NCBI RefSeq assembly: GCF_938028775.1
Contig: NZ_CALIZG010000007.1
Location: forward strand, 120,274 to 184,273
Direction of reading: 5' to 3'
Origin: Mogibacterium diversum_A
GTDB taxonomy: Bacteria > Bacillota > Clostridia > Peptostreptococcales > Anaerovoracaceae
Length of the DNA stretch: 64,000 nucleotides
In this document: piece by piece, positions 34,201-42,311 of the stretch
Position numbering within the stretch: position 1 is the first letter of the stretch
Layout: each line of letters opens with the position of its first letter
Notes under the pieces: model-generated
The model's input: only the letters and a program-made list of their open reading frames with translations
The model's database searches: none
Told to the model about the DNA's origin: nothing
Program-made: the position numbers and the translations under genes

Positions 34201-35556
34201 GGTCTCGATAAATGATCCGCATCCAGCTGAGCAAGCCTCATTAAGCATAATGTTATTGATGGCGCCGTCTTTAATCTTCATGCATTTCATATCCTGTCCA
34301 CCGATATCGAGGATAAATGTAACGCCTGGAAGAAATTCTTCAGCTGCTTTATAGTGAGCCATAGTCTCAATCTCACCACCATCAAGCCTATAGGCCGCTT
34401 TTATCAAACCTTCTCCGTAGCCAGTAACAACAGATCTCCCGATAAAAGCACTTTCGGGCATCTTATCGTAAATCTCTCTCATGATGTTACGAACAACGTT
34501 AAGCGGATCACCTTCATTGCTTTGATAGTACTCGAAAACGAGCTCCTTATCCTTATTGATAAGCGCCGCTTTAGTTGTTGTTGATCCAGCATCGATTCCA
34601 AGGAACAAAGGACCAGATTGTTCTGATATATCAGCTCTTCTTACTTTAGCTTTGGCATGTCGAGCTCTAAAATCTGCAAGTTCTTCTTTATTTCTAAATA
34701 ATGGATCGAGATAAACCGTTCCACCAGCGGAAGCGGGATCTGCTTTTTTCACTAAGTCAATTAACTTACTGAGTTCTACCTGCTTGGTTTCTTTTTCAGC
34801 AAGAATGGCTGCTCCAATGGCAACGAAGTATTTTGCATTTTCAGGAAAAATAACCTCATCCTCGCTAAGTCCAAGAGTCTCAACAAATCTTTTTCTAAGT
34901 TCAGATAAATACTGAAGAGGACCGCCAAGAAATGCAACATGTCCTCTAATCGGATGACCACATGCTAGTCCGCTGATCATCTGGTTTACAACTGCCTGAA
35001 AAATTGAGGCTGCGATATCCGAGGTTTTTGCACCATCATTTATAAGCGGCTGAATATCAGTTTTTGCAAATACTCCGCACCTTGATGCAATCGGATAAAT
35101 CATCGTATGCTCTTTCGCAGCTTCATTGAGGCCCTGTGCGTCAGTATGAAGAAGAACGGCCATCTGGTCAATAAATGCACCGGTTCCACCTGCACATGCA
35201 CCATTCATTCTCTGCTCAATAGTTGACTCGAAGAAAGTAATCTTAGCATCTTCTCCACCAAGCTCAATAGCTACGTCTGTCTTAGGAATTATTGTTTCGA
35301 TGGCTTTGCTACATGCAATTACTTCCTGTTCAAATTTTATTCCCAAAATCTGTGCTAATGCCATACCACCTGAACCGGTGATAACTGCATTAACTTCAAT
35401 ATCGCAAAGCTCCTTCGTCATATCAGTAATAAGCTCAGCAACTTTGTCGAAAACATTCGACATATGACGTTCATATCTAGAATACACAATACTATTTGAA
35501 TCATCTAAAACGATAAGTTTTACCGTCGTAGATCCAACATCAATACCTAATCTCAT
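31243..35556 (-). CDS. Large acyl-CoA dehydratase activase-related protein (double BadF/HgdC ATPase plus DUF2229 and HgdB-like regions)
   Basis: A ~1,437-residue protein with two ASKHA-type ATPase domains related to the activator of 2-hydroxyacyl-CoA dehydratases. The first opens with GIDVGSTTVKL at residue 4 and the second with FLGIDAGSTTTKA near residue 325. Each keeps the two cysteines expected to hold the activator's [4Fe-4S] cluster: C121 (NGACAGGTG) and C160 (SRCGVF) in the first, and NEACSAGCGSF and TRCTVF in the second. The C-terminal ~800 residues match DUF2229/HgdB-like dehydratase-related sequence. No dehydratase or CoA-transferase genes adjoin it, so its electron acceptor is unknown. 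ATG 35,556 (AGGTGA upstream) is preferred to a GTG at 35,598, which would lie upstream of a hairpin. Confidence 0.85.
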   Translation of the reverse strand: MRLGIDVGSTTVKLIVLDDSNSIVYSRYERHMSNVFDKVAELITDMTKELCDIEVNAVITGSGGMALAQILGIKFEQEVIACSKAIETIIPKTDVAIELGGEDAKITFFESTIEQRMNGACAGGTGAFIDQMAVLLHTDAQGLNEAAKEHTMIYPIASRCGVFAKTDIQPLINDGAKTSDIAASIFQAVVNQMISGLACGHPIRGHVAFLGGPLQYLSELRKRFVETLGLSEDEVIFPENAKYFVAIGAAILAEKETKQVELSKLIDLVKKADPASAGGTVYLDPLFRNKEELADFRARHAKAKVRRADISEQSGPLFLGIDAGSTTTKAALINKDKELVFEYYQSNEGDPLNVVRNIMREIYDKMPESAFIGRSVVTGYGEGLIKAAYRLDGGEIETMAHYKAAEEFLPGVTFILDIGGQDMKCMKIKDGAINNIMLNEACSAGCGSFIETFAKSVNTSVEEFAEDALESKMPVDLGTRCTVFMNSKVKQAQKEGATVADISAGLSYSVIKNALYKVMKLRNPSETGDKVVVQGGTFLNEAVLRSIELVLGKDVVRPDASGLMGAYGAAIIGSNEYADGEKSSVLTRNELDGFSVETSNDRCQKCGNHCLLTISTFSDGNKYVSGNRCEKGAGETVEPHNNPDLYKEKLKLLFGRRNLKQEEAKRGIIGIPRVLNMYEDYPFWHSFFTTLGFSIVLSPQSSKKLYESGMDSISSDTACYPAKITHGHIKWLVNKGVKRIFYPCVNFEVIEDKTAANHYNCPIVATYPEVIDKNMADLFYENNVEFYHPFLPYDNDDRMVEELYKFFSGKRKIDVDRANRTDSINRFENDTRIYSLFGLNLSRSELREAIRAGRKAYQEFKADMNKLGDDALKFMEENNKKGIILSGRPYHLDPEINHGINNVINQQDMVVLTEDSVSNKIDIARNVRVLDQWTYHSRLYKAAVFAGKRDDIELVQLNSFGCGLDAVTTDEVDELLGQNNKLHTVLKIDEGSNLGAAKIRIRSLKAALDERDKAGTHSEGINEPYKRVIFTPEMREEYTLLVPQMSPLHFQYFTPILRAAGYKAELLPEATKNSEEEGLRYINNDACYPTIVTLGQIISALKSGKYDLNKVGVFMSQTGGGCRASNYVALLRKALKDLGMEQVPVISFNTAGLEKNPGFKITPKMGLSLVFAVNYGDLIMKCLYRTRPYEKVKGSAEKIMHNWHDRIVENVLNCKASTFKKNIKMIVKEYDTLPIYEDVKKPRVGVVGEILVKYHPNANNNLVEIIEEEGGEAVVPSFIDFFEYGMLNKQFNFKNLSGSRKEMIFNSAALKAIEHYREYVRKTCRASERFEPDHYIEETALNAENILSVGNQCGEGWLLTGEMVDLINSGVKNILCLQPFACLPNHVTGKGMIKVLRSYDEDANIVAIDYDPGASHVNQLNRIKMMMSTAFKNLEKK

Positions 35557-35568
35557 ATGGTCACCTAA

Positions 35569-35590
35569 ACCTCGATAGAGATATCGAGGT
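35569..35590 (-). repeat. 9-bp hairpin in the leader of the activase gene
   Basis: Perfect arms ACCTCGATA and TATCGAGGT with loop GAGA, 13 bases upstream of the activase ATG and 29 bases past the RNase P RNA. No T-run follows, so it is not a typical terminator. It could control translation or processing of the rnpB-activase read-through RNA. Confidence 0.5.
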
Positions 35591-35618
35591 CCTTTCACTC
35601 ATATCCCTAAATTAAAAT

Positions 35619-35961
35619 GGGCAAACTATAAGCCGGGTTCTGTATACGATGATCATCCATCTAGAACAGCTATCGCTAGCTGCTTCAAGCGACTTACCTA
35701 CCGGCTGCGACGGGCCGCCGCATTTTATGCCTATCTTAGTCTTGCTCCGGATGGGGTTTACACGGCCACCATGTCTCCATGATACCGGTGAGCTCTTACC
35801 TCACCATTTCAACCTTACCACGGCATTATCCGTTTCGGCGGAATGTTTCTGTTGCACTTTCCCTATAGTTACCTACGCCAGACGTTATCTGGCATCCTCG
35901 CCCTATGGAGCCCGGACTTTCCTCGTGATTGTTACATCACGCGATCATCCAGTTTACCCAT
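35619..35961 (-). ncRNA. rnpB: RNase P RNA (class A)
   Basis: The minus strand carries the conserved cores of bacterial RNase P RNA, the catalytic subunit that matures tRNA 5' ends. Near the 5' end is GAGGAAAGTCCGGGCTCC followed by ATAGGGCGAGGATGCC. In the middle are GGTAACTATAGGGAAAGTGC and ACAGAAA. The 3' end closes with AGAACCCGGCTTATAGTTTG. The P1 helix pairs GGGTAAACTGG-like 5' sequence with the TAGTTTGCCC 3' end. Length about 343 nt is typical. Apparent reading frames across this region are chance. Confidence 0.96.
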
Positions 35962-35967
35962 TTCAGG

Positions 35968-35997
35968 ATATAATGATACCACAAATACATTGTGCAA
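35968..35997 (-). promoter_or_regulatory. Promoter of RNase P RNA
   Basis: TTGCAC (35,997-35,992) and TTATAT (35,973-35,968) are spaced by 18 bases on the minus strand, predicting a start near 35,961. An alternative -10, TATCAT, lies slightly upstream. Confidence 0.5.
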
Positions 35998-36017
35998 AAT
36001 ATATATTGGATACATTT

Positions 36018-37082
36018 TTATCCACAATTAAATTTTTTTAATTTATTAATAATTATTTTAATAAAGTTTAATGCCACTAAAATTAAAATGATACACCCAA
36101 TATATCCTTGTGTTGGATACAATATCGCTACTATTTTTTTAAAATCCGTTAATCCAGCAATAAAAGCAATTATCGCTCCAATTGAAAGGATTGTTTTCTT
36201 CATAGGTGTATTATTTATTGTGATACTGAAGCCATAATAAGTACTAGTTGCAGTCTGATATATAGCACCCATTAAAACAAACGCATAAAGAAGTCCGAAC
36301 TTTGTGTTAATAGCTTCTGACCATCCAACCATTGGAAGGCTTAAATTACTTGAAAATCCAGGATTTATAAGCAGAACAGTTAGAAGCATCAATGTAATAA
36401 CAGTTAATAGAATTACTCCCAATATTGCTCCACTAATCGCATGCTTGGTACTCCTAGCAGAAACTGCACATGATCCAGCGACAGTCATCATACCCATACA
36501 GTTATATGAGAGAAAAAGCATCGATGATCTTTGCCATGAAATACATGAGCTATGACTTATCAATAAATTACTTTCACTCACTCTGTTCTGTGTAAGCAGT
36601 ACTATTATTATTGCTAAAATACAAATGCTAAATAAAACTGGTACAAACTTTTTGAAAATGCTCGACATACGAGAGAAGCTTCCCAAAACGGTGTGTAGTG
36701 TTAGAGCAGTGATAATAGCACCTCCGACCCATTGGGGTAATCCCAAAATCTGATTTAAAAGCGAGCCACCTGCTGAAGCCATAGCGATTAACATTGAATA
36801 ATATATAATTGCAAGGATATTCTCAATGAGTTTATAAATTAATTTTGACTCAACAGGTGATATAAGCGCACCTAATTGAATTGTATGTGTGGAAATAGCT
36901 ATGTAGCTTATCATCACAGATACAACTAGGAAACCTATACCTGTTATCAGAATCCCCTTGTATCCGTTATAGCCAAATATACCAAAGAACTGCCAGCATT
37001 CTCTTCCTGAAGCGAAACCAGCACCCATTATTACGCCTATGTACATCGTCGCTACAGTAAAGAAATTTAATTTTTTATCCAT
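36018..37082 (-). CDS. YkvI-type multi-pass membrane transporter
   Basis: A 354-residue hydrophobic protein with about ten predicted transmembrane segments, resembling the YkvI family within the amino acid/sodium symporter-like superfamily. The N-terminus VATMYIGVIMGAGFASGRECWQFF (about 9-32), with glycines breaking the first helix, is the family signature. Substrate and coupling ion are unknown. It follows trmK by eight bases and is the last gene of the dnaG-rpoD-trmK group, an unusual companion for those genes (Bacillus has a NIF3-like gene in that position). It ends shortly before the RNase P promoter. Confidence 0.8.
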   Translation of the reverse strand: MDKKLNFFTVATMYIGVIMGAGFASGRECWQFFGIFGYNGYKGILITGIGFLVVSVMISYIAISTHTIQLGALISPVESKLIYKLIENILAIIYYSMLIAMASAGGSLLNQILGLPQWVGGAIITALTLHTVLGSFSRMSSIFKKFVPVLFSICILAIIIVLLTQNRVSESNLLISHSSCISWQRSSMLFLSYNCMGMMTVAGSCAVSARSTKHAISGAILGVILLTVITLMLLTVLLINPGFSSNLSLPMVGWSEAINTKFGLLYAFVLMGAIYQTATSTYYGFSITINNTPMKKTILSIGAIIAFIAGLTDFKKIVAILYPTQGYIGCIILILVALNFIKIIINKLKKFNCG

Positions 37083-37090
37083 TTATTCTC

Positions 37091-37819
37091 TTATTCTCCT
37101 AATAATGTGTACAGATAATTAAGCTCCTTTTTAAGCATAGCTATTCTATCACTTTGGTCGTGTTTAGCGCGTCTAAGGTTTTCAATTTCCCTTTTGTGAT
37201 TCTCTATAGCATGACCAAGTCTTTTACTAACCACTGATGCATCATTGTTTATAATGCCTTCTGGATATCGCCATCTTATATCAGTATCTTTATAAGGCAG
37301 CTCCCTTTCGGAGCTTGAACCATTTTCTCTGTTAATATTTGATGTTCTAACAGCTACAATAACTTCACATGAAAATTTACCCTCTTTTACGAGCTTGTTA
37401 TCGGTGATATCGAACCCATATCTATATAAGAAACTTCTTAATGGACCACTATTGTTTCGAGGCTGTAAAATTAGTTTTTTAAAGCTCTGCAATTTATCGA
37501 TATCATTCGAAAGAATATCTACAATAGTTACTCCGCCAAGTCCAGCAATGATAAGGGCATCGACTTCCCCTTTTTCGATTACATCAATCCCATCACCCAC
37601 TCTAAATGATGATTCAGGCATATCAATTTCGGCATCGGTAAAATTTTTTTTGGCTTTTGATAGAGAGTCAGCACTAATATCGCACATAATCACATGTGGA
37701 GAAACATTATTTTTATATAGAATTAATGGGACATAGGCATGATCTGTGCCTATGTCCGCAATTGTCTCTCCAGATGTGACAGCAGCGCATATTGCTTTTA
37801 TTCTGTCACTAATCTTCAT
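37091..37819 (-). CDS. trmK: tRNA (adenine-22-N1)-methyltransferase TrmK
   Basis: A 242-residue class I SAM methyltransferase that makes m1A22 in tRNA. The SAM motif is TIADIGTDHAYVPLILY (about 20-36), followed by ICDISADSL-type acidic loop sequence (VIMCDISADSLSKA) and DALIIAGLGGVTIVDIL containing the family's NP/GLGG element. The C-terminal ~60 residues form a basic coiled coil (GHAIENHKREIENLRRAKHDQ), as in TrmK. It lies three bases after rpoD, the conserved sigA-trmK arrangement. Confidence 0.9.
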   Translation of the reverse strand: MKISDRIKAICAAVTSGETIADIGTDHAYVPLILYKNNVSPHVIMCDISADSLSKAKKNFTDAEIDMPESSFRVGDGIDVIEKGEVDALIIAGLGGVTIVDILSNDIDKLQSFKKLILQPRNNSGPLRSFLYRYGFDITDNKLVKEGKFSCEVIVAVRTSNINRENGSSSERELPYKDTDIRWRYPEGIINNDASVVSKRLGHAIENHKREIENLRRAKHDQSDRIAMLKKELNYLYTLLGE

Positions 37820-37821
37820 AT

Positions 37822-38976
37822 TTACTCCAGATAATCTCTCAGCTTCTTACTTCTACTAGGATGACGAAGCTTTCTAAGCGCTTTAGCCTCAATCTGTCTA
37901 ATTCGTTCTCTCGTAACGTTAAACTCTTTACCAACTTCTTCTAGGGTGCGTGGTCTTCCATCTTCAAGACCAAATCTTAACATTAAAACTTTCTTTTCTC
38001 TATCTGATAGCGTGTCAAGAACTTCCATCAGCTGTTCCTTAAGCATTGAATATGCAGCTGCTTCTACTGGTGCTGGTACATCATCGTCGGGAATAAAATC
38101 GCCAAGGTGGCTATCTTCTTCTTCACCAATCGGTGTCTCAAGAGAAACTGGATCCTGAGAAATTTTCTTTATTTCCCTAACCTTTTCTACCGTTATACCC
38201 ATCTCTTTAGCGATTTCTTCAGAAGTAGGTTCACGCCCAAGCTCTTGAAGTAACTGTCTAGATATTCTGATTAACTTATTGATGGTTTCAACCATATGAA
38301 CAGGAATTCTAATCGTCCTAGCCTGATCGGCAATCGACCGAGTAATTGCTTGTCTTATCCACCAAGTAGCATAGGTCGAGAATTTATATCCTTTCGTATA
38401 GTCAAATTTATCAACAGCTTTAATCAAACCGAGATTACCTTCTTGAATAAGATCGAGAAAGCTGAGTCCTCTGTTTAGATATCTTTTAGCAATACTTACG
38501 ACAAGTCTTAGGTTTGATTCACACAGCTTCTTCTTAGCTTCCTCGTCGCCTTGTTCCATGCGGATTGCAAGTTCGCGCTCTTCTGCTCCTGTAAGAAGAG
38601 GCACTTTACCAATCTCCTTGAGATACATTCTGACTGCATCATCAGTAGGTAGCGATTTAGGAACAGTTGCATCTACATCAATTTCACCATTTGTCTTAAG
38701 AACTAGTCCATCATCAACATCTACGTCATCTTCCTCAACATCTTCAAGTTCGTTGCCGTTAGGTTCCCTTGTATCAACTATACTAATCCCATTTTTTTCC
38801 ACCAAGTCGTAGACTTCATCTATCTGATCTTTATTTAGTTTTATTCTCGATAGATGTTCTCCAATCTCAGCTAGAGTTATTTCATTGCCGATGTTTTCAG
38901 AGAGTCTCATAATCTCTTCCACAGCCTGTTCAACGCGCTCATTAGCTGGTGCTTCGGTTGCTTCTTTCTTTGGCAT
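37822..38976 (-). CDS. rpoD: RNA polymerase primary sigma factor RpoD (SigA)
   Basis: A 384-residue group 1 sigma-70 factor. After a short, acidic region 1.1-like segment, region 1.2 (DDAVRMYLKEIGKVPLL) and region 2 (NLRLVVSIAKRYLNRGLSFLDLIQEGN, then YKFSTYATWWIRQAI) recognise the -10 element. Region 3 (PVHMVETINKLIRISRQL) and region 4 (LSDREKKVLMLRFGLEDGRPRTLEEVG, then VTRERIRQIEAKALRKLRHP) complete it, the latter binding the -35 element. It follows dnaG by three bases, the usual macromolecular-synthesis operon order. The promoters listed here fit this sigma factor. Confidence 0.98.
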   Translation of the reverse strand: MPKKEATEAPANERVEQAVEEIMRLSENIGNEITLAEIGEHLSRIKLNKDQIDEVYDLVEKNGISIVDTREPNGNELEDVEEDDVDVDDGLVLKTNGEIDVDATVPKSLPTDDAVRMYLKEIGKVPLLTGAEERELAIRMEQGDEEAKKKLCESNLRLVVSIAKRYLNRGLSFLDLIQEGNLGLIKAVDKFDYTKGYKFSTYATWWIRQAITRSIADQARTIRIPVHMVETINKLIRISRQLLQELGREPTSEEIAKEMGITVEKVREIKKISQDPVSLETPIGEEEDSHLGDFIPDDDVPAPVEAAAYSMLKEQLMEVLDTLSDREKKVLMLRFGLEDGRPRTLEEVGKEFNVTRERIRQIEAKALRKLRHPSRSKKLRDYLE

Positions 38977-38979
38977 ATT

Positions 38980-40737
38980 TTACCTAACCTTTCTCCTCTT
39001 CTCTTCAATATCTTGTAACTGCATAGCAAGACGCGAGATTTCTTCTTCATTACCCAGCTTCTCAGCGACAGCAATCGCATTTTGTAGCTCTATTATTTTT
39101 TCTCCGTAATGCATCTGCGCATATTTAACATAACATTCTCTGTAGTACGAACTTTCATCCGCACCAATTCTTATCGATGATAATATCTTTTTAAGAGCCT
39201 TTTCGTCCTCAGGATCTAGCTCTTTATATATGTCGTCAATATTAATTTCAGACACTCTGTTCTGCAAAATTAGTTTATTTGCAACATCATAAAACTCTCT
39301 GCCAAGAGCAGTTCTGAACTCTATATCATCTTCTCTAAAAGTATCGATATATCGCACATCCCTCGTTAAAATATAGAGAATGGAAACTTCAAGCCTTTCA
39401 TCATTTCCAAAGCTATCAGTCTTGAATTCTTTCCTTTCACGCAAATTCTTTTGGTAAGAAGTACTTTGTCTGCTTTCATCTGAAGCTATCTCTGTTAGTA
39501 TAGCATGCTCAGATATATCAAATTCTGAGGCAAGCTTCTTAACATATAAATCCTGTTCAACAGCACCTAGCTTTTTTAATACTGGAACACAGCTCCTTAT
39601 ATACTCTATAATCTCAAGGTTGTCGCTAAGATTGAAATTTTTCTTCAACATCTCTAGCACGAACTCTGTAGATGGAGCGGCACTGTTAACGAGCTTCAAA
39701 AAATCCTCTTTTCCATATTTCTTTACAAATTCATCAGGATCTTTTCCATCAGTTACGTGTAAAATCCTTACGTTTGCATTTGAACTTCGCATTACATCGA
39801 TTCCTCGAAGAGCTGCTTTTATACCAGCCGAATCAGAATCATATGATAACACAACATTCTTAGTATACCTAGTAATAAGCTGACATTGGTTCTCTGTCAG
39901 AGCTGTGCCGAGCGAAGCAGCAACATTTCGAATTCCAGCTTGATATAAGGATATTGCATCCATATATCCTTCAACGATAAGAACTTGATCTGTATCATTT
40001 ATACTTTTCTTAGTAAAGTTTAAAGCATAAAGATTATTTTTTTTAAGAAAAATTTCACTCTCAGAGGAGTTTAGATACTTAGGCATCTCATCGCCGATAG
40101 CTCTACCTCCAAAACCTATTACTTTTCCTTGGGTGTTAAAAATTGGGAACATAAGTCTTCCTCGGAATTTATCATAAATACCTTTTTTCCCTTGTGTTAC
40201 CAATCCTAACTTAAGCATATCTTCATCTGATACGCCCTTATCTTGTAGAAATTTATGCAGGCTGTTCCAAGAATTTTGGGAATATCCGAGTCCAAAACGT
40301 TTAATTGTCTCATCGCTAATGCCTCTTTTGCGAATATATGTATATCCGGGATTAGCATGTTTCGTGAGGTTATCAAAGAAAAATCTTGCAGCTATAGAGT
40401 TAATCTCATAATATCGAGATAAATCTTCTTTCCTTCGTGTTCCGTGCTTTGGGATCTCAATATTATATTCTTCAGCTAGCTTTTCACACGCCTCCATGAA
40501 CTCCATATTATTAAACCGCTGCACAAAATGGATTACATCACCTTTTTCACCGCACCCAAAACAATTAAAAATCTGCTTTTGCTCATTTACCATAAATGAT
40601 GGTGTCTTTTCATTGTGAAATGGACAAAGCCCTTTAAAATTGCTACCACTTTGTTTTAGAGGAACTTCACGACCAATGACATCCACAATATTAACTTTTG
40701 ACTTTATCTCATCGATAAAGCTACTGCCAATCGCCAT
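38980..40737 (-). CDS. dnaG: DNA primase
   Basis: A 585-residue DnaG that synthesises RNA primers at the replication fork. The N-terminal CHC2 zinc finger has ligands C38, H41, C59 and C62 (LCPFHNEKTPSF and FNCFGCGEKGD). The TOPRIM core shows LIVEGYMDAISLYQAG and SYDSDSAGIKAALRG. The C-terminal ~150 residues are the divergent helicase-interacting domain. Length is typical. It is first in a dnaG-rpoD-trmK operon; dgt lies 25 bases upstream on the same strand. Confidence 0.97.
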   Translation of the reverse strand: MAIGSSFIDEIKSKVNIVDVIGREVPLKQSGSNFKGLCPFHNEKTPSFMVNEQKQIFNCFGCGEKGDVIHFVQRFNNMEFMEACEKLAEEYNIEIPKHGTRRKEDLSRYYEINSIAARFFFDNLTKHANPGYTYIRKRGISDETIKRFGLGYSQNSWNSLHKFLQDKGVSDEDMLKLGLVTQGKKGIYDKFRGRLMFPIFNTQGKVIGFGGRAIGDEMPKYLNSSESEIFLKKNNLYALNFTKKSINDTDQVLIVEGYMDAISLYQAGIRNVAASLGTALTENQCQLITRYTKNVVLSYDSDSAGIKAALRGIDVMRSSNANVRILHVTDGKDPDEFVKKYGKEDFLKLVNSAAPSTEFVLEMLKKNFNLSDNLEIIEYIRSCVPVLKKLGAVEQDLYVKKLASEFDISEHAILTEIASDESRQSTSYQKNLRERKEFKTDSFGNDERLEVSILYILTRDVRYIDTFREDDIEFRTALGREFYDVANKLILQNRVSEINIDDIYKELDPEDEKALKKILSSIRIGADESSYYRECYVKYAQMHYGEKIIELQNAIAVAEKLGNEEEISRLAMQLQDIEEKRRKVR

Positions 40738-40761
40738 GTTTTCTCCTTTTAAGCAAATTGC

Positions 40762-41781
40762 TTACTTAAATTCCGTCCATCCACGAGGAACAAACAAATC
40801 GGAATAGAGTGATATCGCATATCTATCTGTCATTCCTGAGACATAATCTTTTACTGCTGTAGCATTTCCATCCTCTAAGGCTACCTCCCTGTATAGTTCA
40901 GGTAGCTTCTCTGGATGTTTAATGAAATAGTTGTAAAGTGCAGTAATAACCACTTCAACTTTATTCATATCTTCTTCACGTTTAACGAGCTCACTACAAT
41001 ATACGTGTTCAAACATATACTTTCGTAAATGGAGAAGAGCTCTATTAAAATCAGGACTTAAGCTGATTTTGTCTTTTCCGTCACTAAATGTCACAAGATC
41101 AGCGATTAGGTTGTTTATCCTTTCGCTATGAGAATGCCCAAGTACATCGAGATCTTCAGTAGGAAGTGCGTCGATTGTTATTACATTGCTTCTTATTGCA
41201 TCATCTATATCATGATTAATGTAAGCGATACGATCGCTTATCTTTACTATCTGACCCTCAAGTGTTATAGGAATACCTTCCCCCCTATGATTGAGAATTC
41301 CGTCTCTTACTTCCTTTGTAAGGTTAAGCCCCACTCTTTTTGATGTGCATTCAATACGCTCTACTATTCTCAGGCTCTGTTCATTATGTCTGAATCCACC
41401 GATATGAATCCTGTTTAGAACATCTTCTCCATTATGTCCAAATGGTGTATGTCCAAGATCATGCCCTAGAGCAATTGCTTCCGTTAAATCTTCGTTATAA
41501 TTGAGAGTTTTTGCAATTGTACGAGCAACTTGAGCAACTTCGAGGGTGTGTGTAAGCCTGGTTCTATAATGGTCACCTTCTGGTGCAAGAAATACCTGTG
41601 TTTTATGCATTAGCCTACGAAATGCTTTTGAATGGATAATTCTATCTCTGTCACGCTGATAGTCGGTTCGAAAAGAACACTTATCTTCGTTTACATCGCG
41701 ACCCAAAGAGTCCTTTGACTTTGAAGCTCGCTCATCAAGGAAATTAAACTCTCTCATTTCAAGGTCATCACGTAAAATCAT
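40762..41781 (-). CDS. dgt: Deoxyguanosine triphosphate triphosphohydrolase-like protein
   Basis: A 339-residue HD-domain dNTPase. The segment RIIHSKAFRRLMHKTQVF precedes the metal motifs RTRLTHTLEVAQVARTI (first His) and ALGHDLGHTPFGHNGEDVL (HD pair), with a later SDRIAYINHDIDDAI supplying the last aspartate. Members hydrolyse dGTP or other dNTPs to nucleoside and triphosphate. The substrate preference of the Firmicutes type is not fixed by sequence. It directly abuts dut (no gap), so two nucleotide-pool enzymes sit together upstream of dnaG. Confidence 0.9.
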   Translation of the reverse strand: MILRDDLEMREFNFLDERASKSKDSLGRDVNEDKCSFRTDYQRDRDRIIHSKAFRRLMHKTQVFLAPEGDHYRTRLTHTLEVAQVARTIAKTLNYNEDLTEAIALGHDLGHTPFGHNGEDVLNRIHIGGFRHNEQSLRIVERIECTSKRVGLNLTKEVRDGILNHRGEGIPITLEGQIVKISDRIAYINHDIDDAIRSNVITIDALPTEDLDVLGHSHSERINNLIADLVTFSDGKDKISLSPDFNRALLHLRKYMFEHVYCSELVKREEDMNKVEVVITALYNYFIKHPEKLPELYREVALEDGNATAVKDYVSGMTDRYAISLYSDLFVPRGWTEFK

Positions 41782-42216
41782 CTATCCTTTCACCCCTGTA
41801 TGTCCAAAACCGCCTTCTCCGCGATCAGTCTCATCTAAATCGGATACCATTATCGGCGCTACTCTCTCATAAGAAGCAATTACGAGCTGCGCAATGCGAT
41901 CACCATTATTTATCGTAAAGGATTCATTTCCAAAATTAATCACAGGGATCTTAAGTTCTCCTCGGTAATCGGAATCAATAGTGCCAATACTATTAACTAG
42001 ACCTATTCCGTGTTTAATAGCTAGTCCCGACCTTGCTCTAACTTGTCCTTCATAACCTTCTGGAATTTGAACAAATAATCCTGTCGGAATAAGTCTCCTC
42101 TCCATAGGTTTTAAAATTACAGGCTCATCTATAAAAGCTCGCAGATCCATGCCTGATGCTCCGTCCGTTGCATAAGTAGGAAGTGAACCACTGAGTGATT
42201 TGAATTTTAATTCCAT
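41782..42216 (-). CDS. dut: Deoxyuridine 5'-triphosphate nucleotidohydrolase
   Basis: A 144-residue trimeric dUTPase that hydrolyses dUTP to dUMP, keeping uracil out of DNA. All five motifs are visible: ASGMDLRAF (1), ARSGLAIKHGI (2), GTIDSDYRGELKI (3), NNGDRIAQLVIA (4) and the C-terminal RGEGGFGHTG (5). It is adjacent to dgt, and a 95-base AT-rich gap separates it from the M16 peptidase upstream. Confidence 0.96.
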   Translation of the reverse strand: MELKFKSLSGSLPTYATDGASGMDLRAFIDEPVILKPMERRLIPTGLFVQIPEGYEGQVRARSGLAIKHGIGLVNSIGTIDSDYRGELKIPVINFGNESFTINNGDRIAQLVIASYERVAPIMVSDLDETDRGEGGFGHTGVKG

Positions 42217-42311
42217 TTATAATGTATCCTTTCTAAAAAATGATAATAAACTACGACATTTAAGCTTTCAAAGCTACGTTACTTAATAACAAAACACATT
42301 ACAATTTACAT

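Noticed and set aside
35649..36041. Open frames on the plus strand around 35.6-36.0 kb
   Set aside because: They lie across the RNase P RNA and its promoter; the conserved RNA cores explain the sequence.
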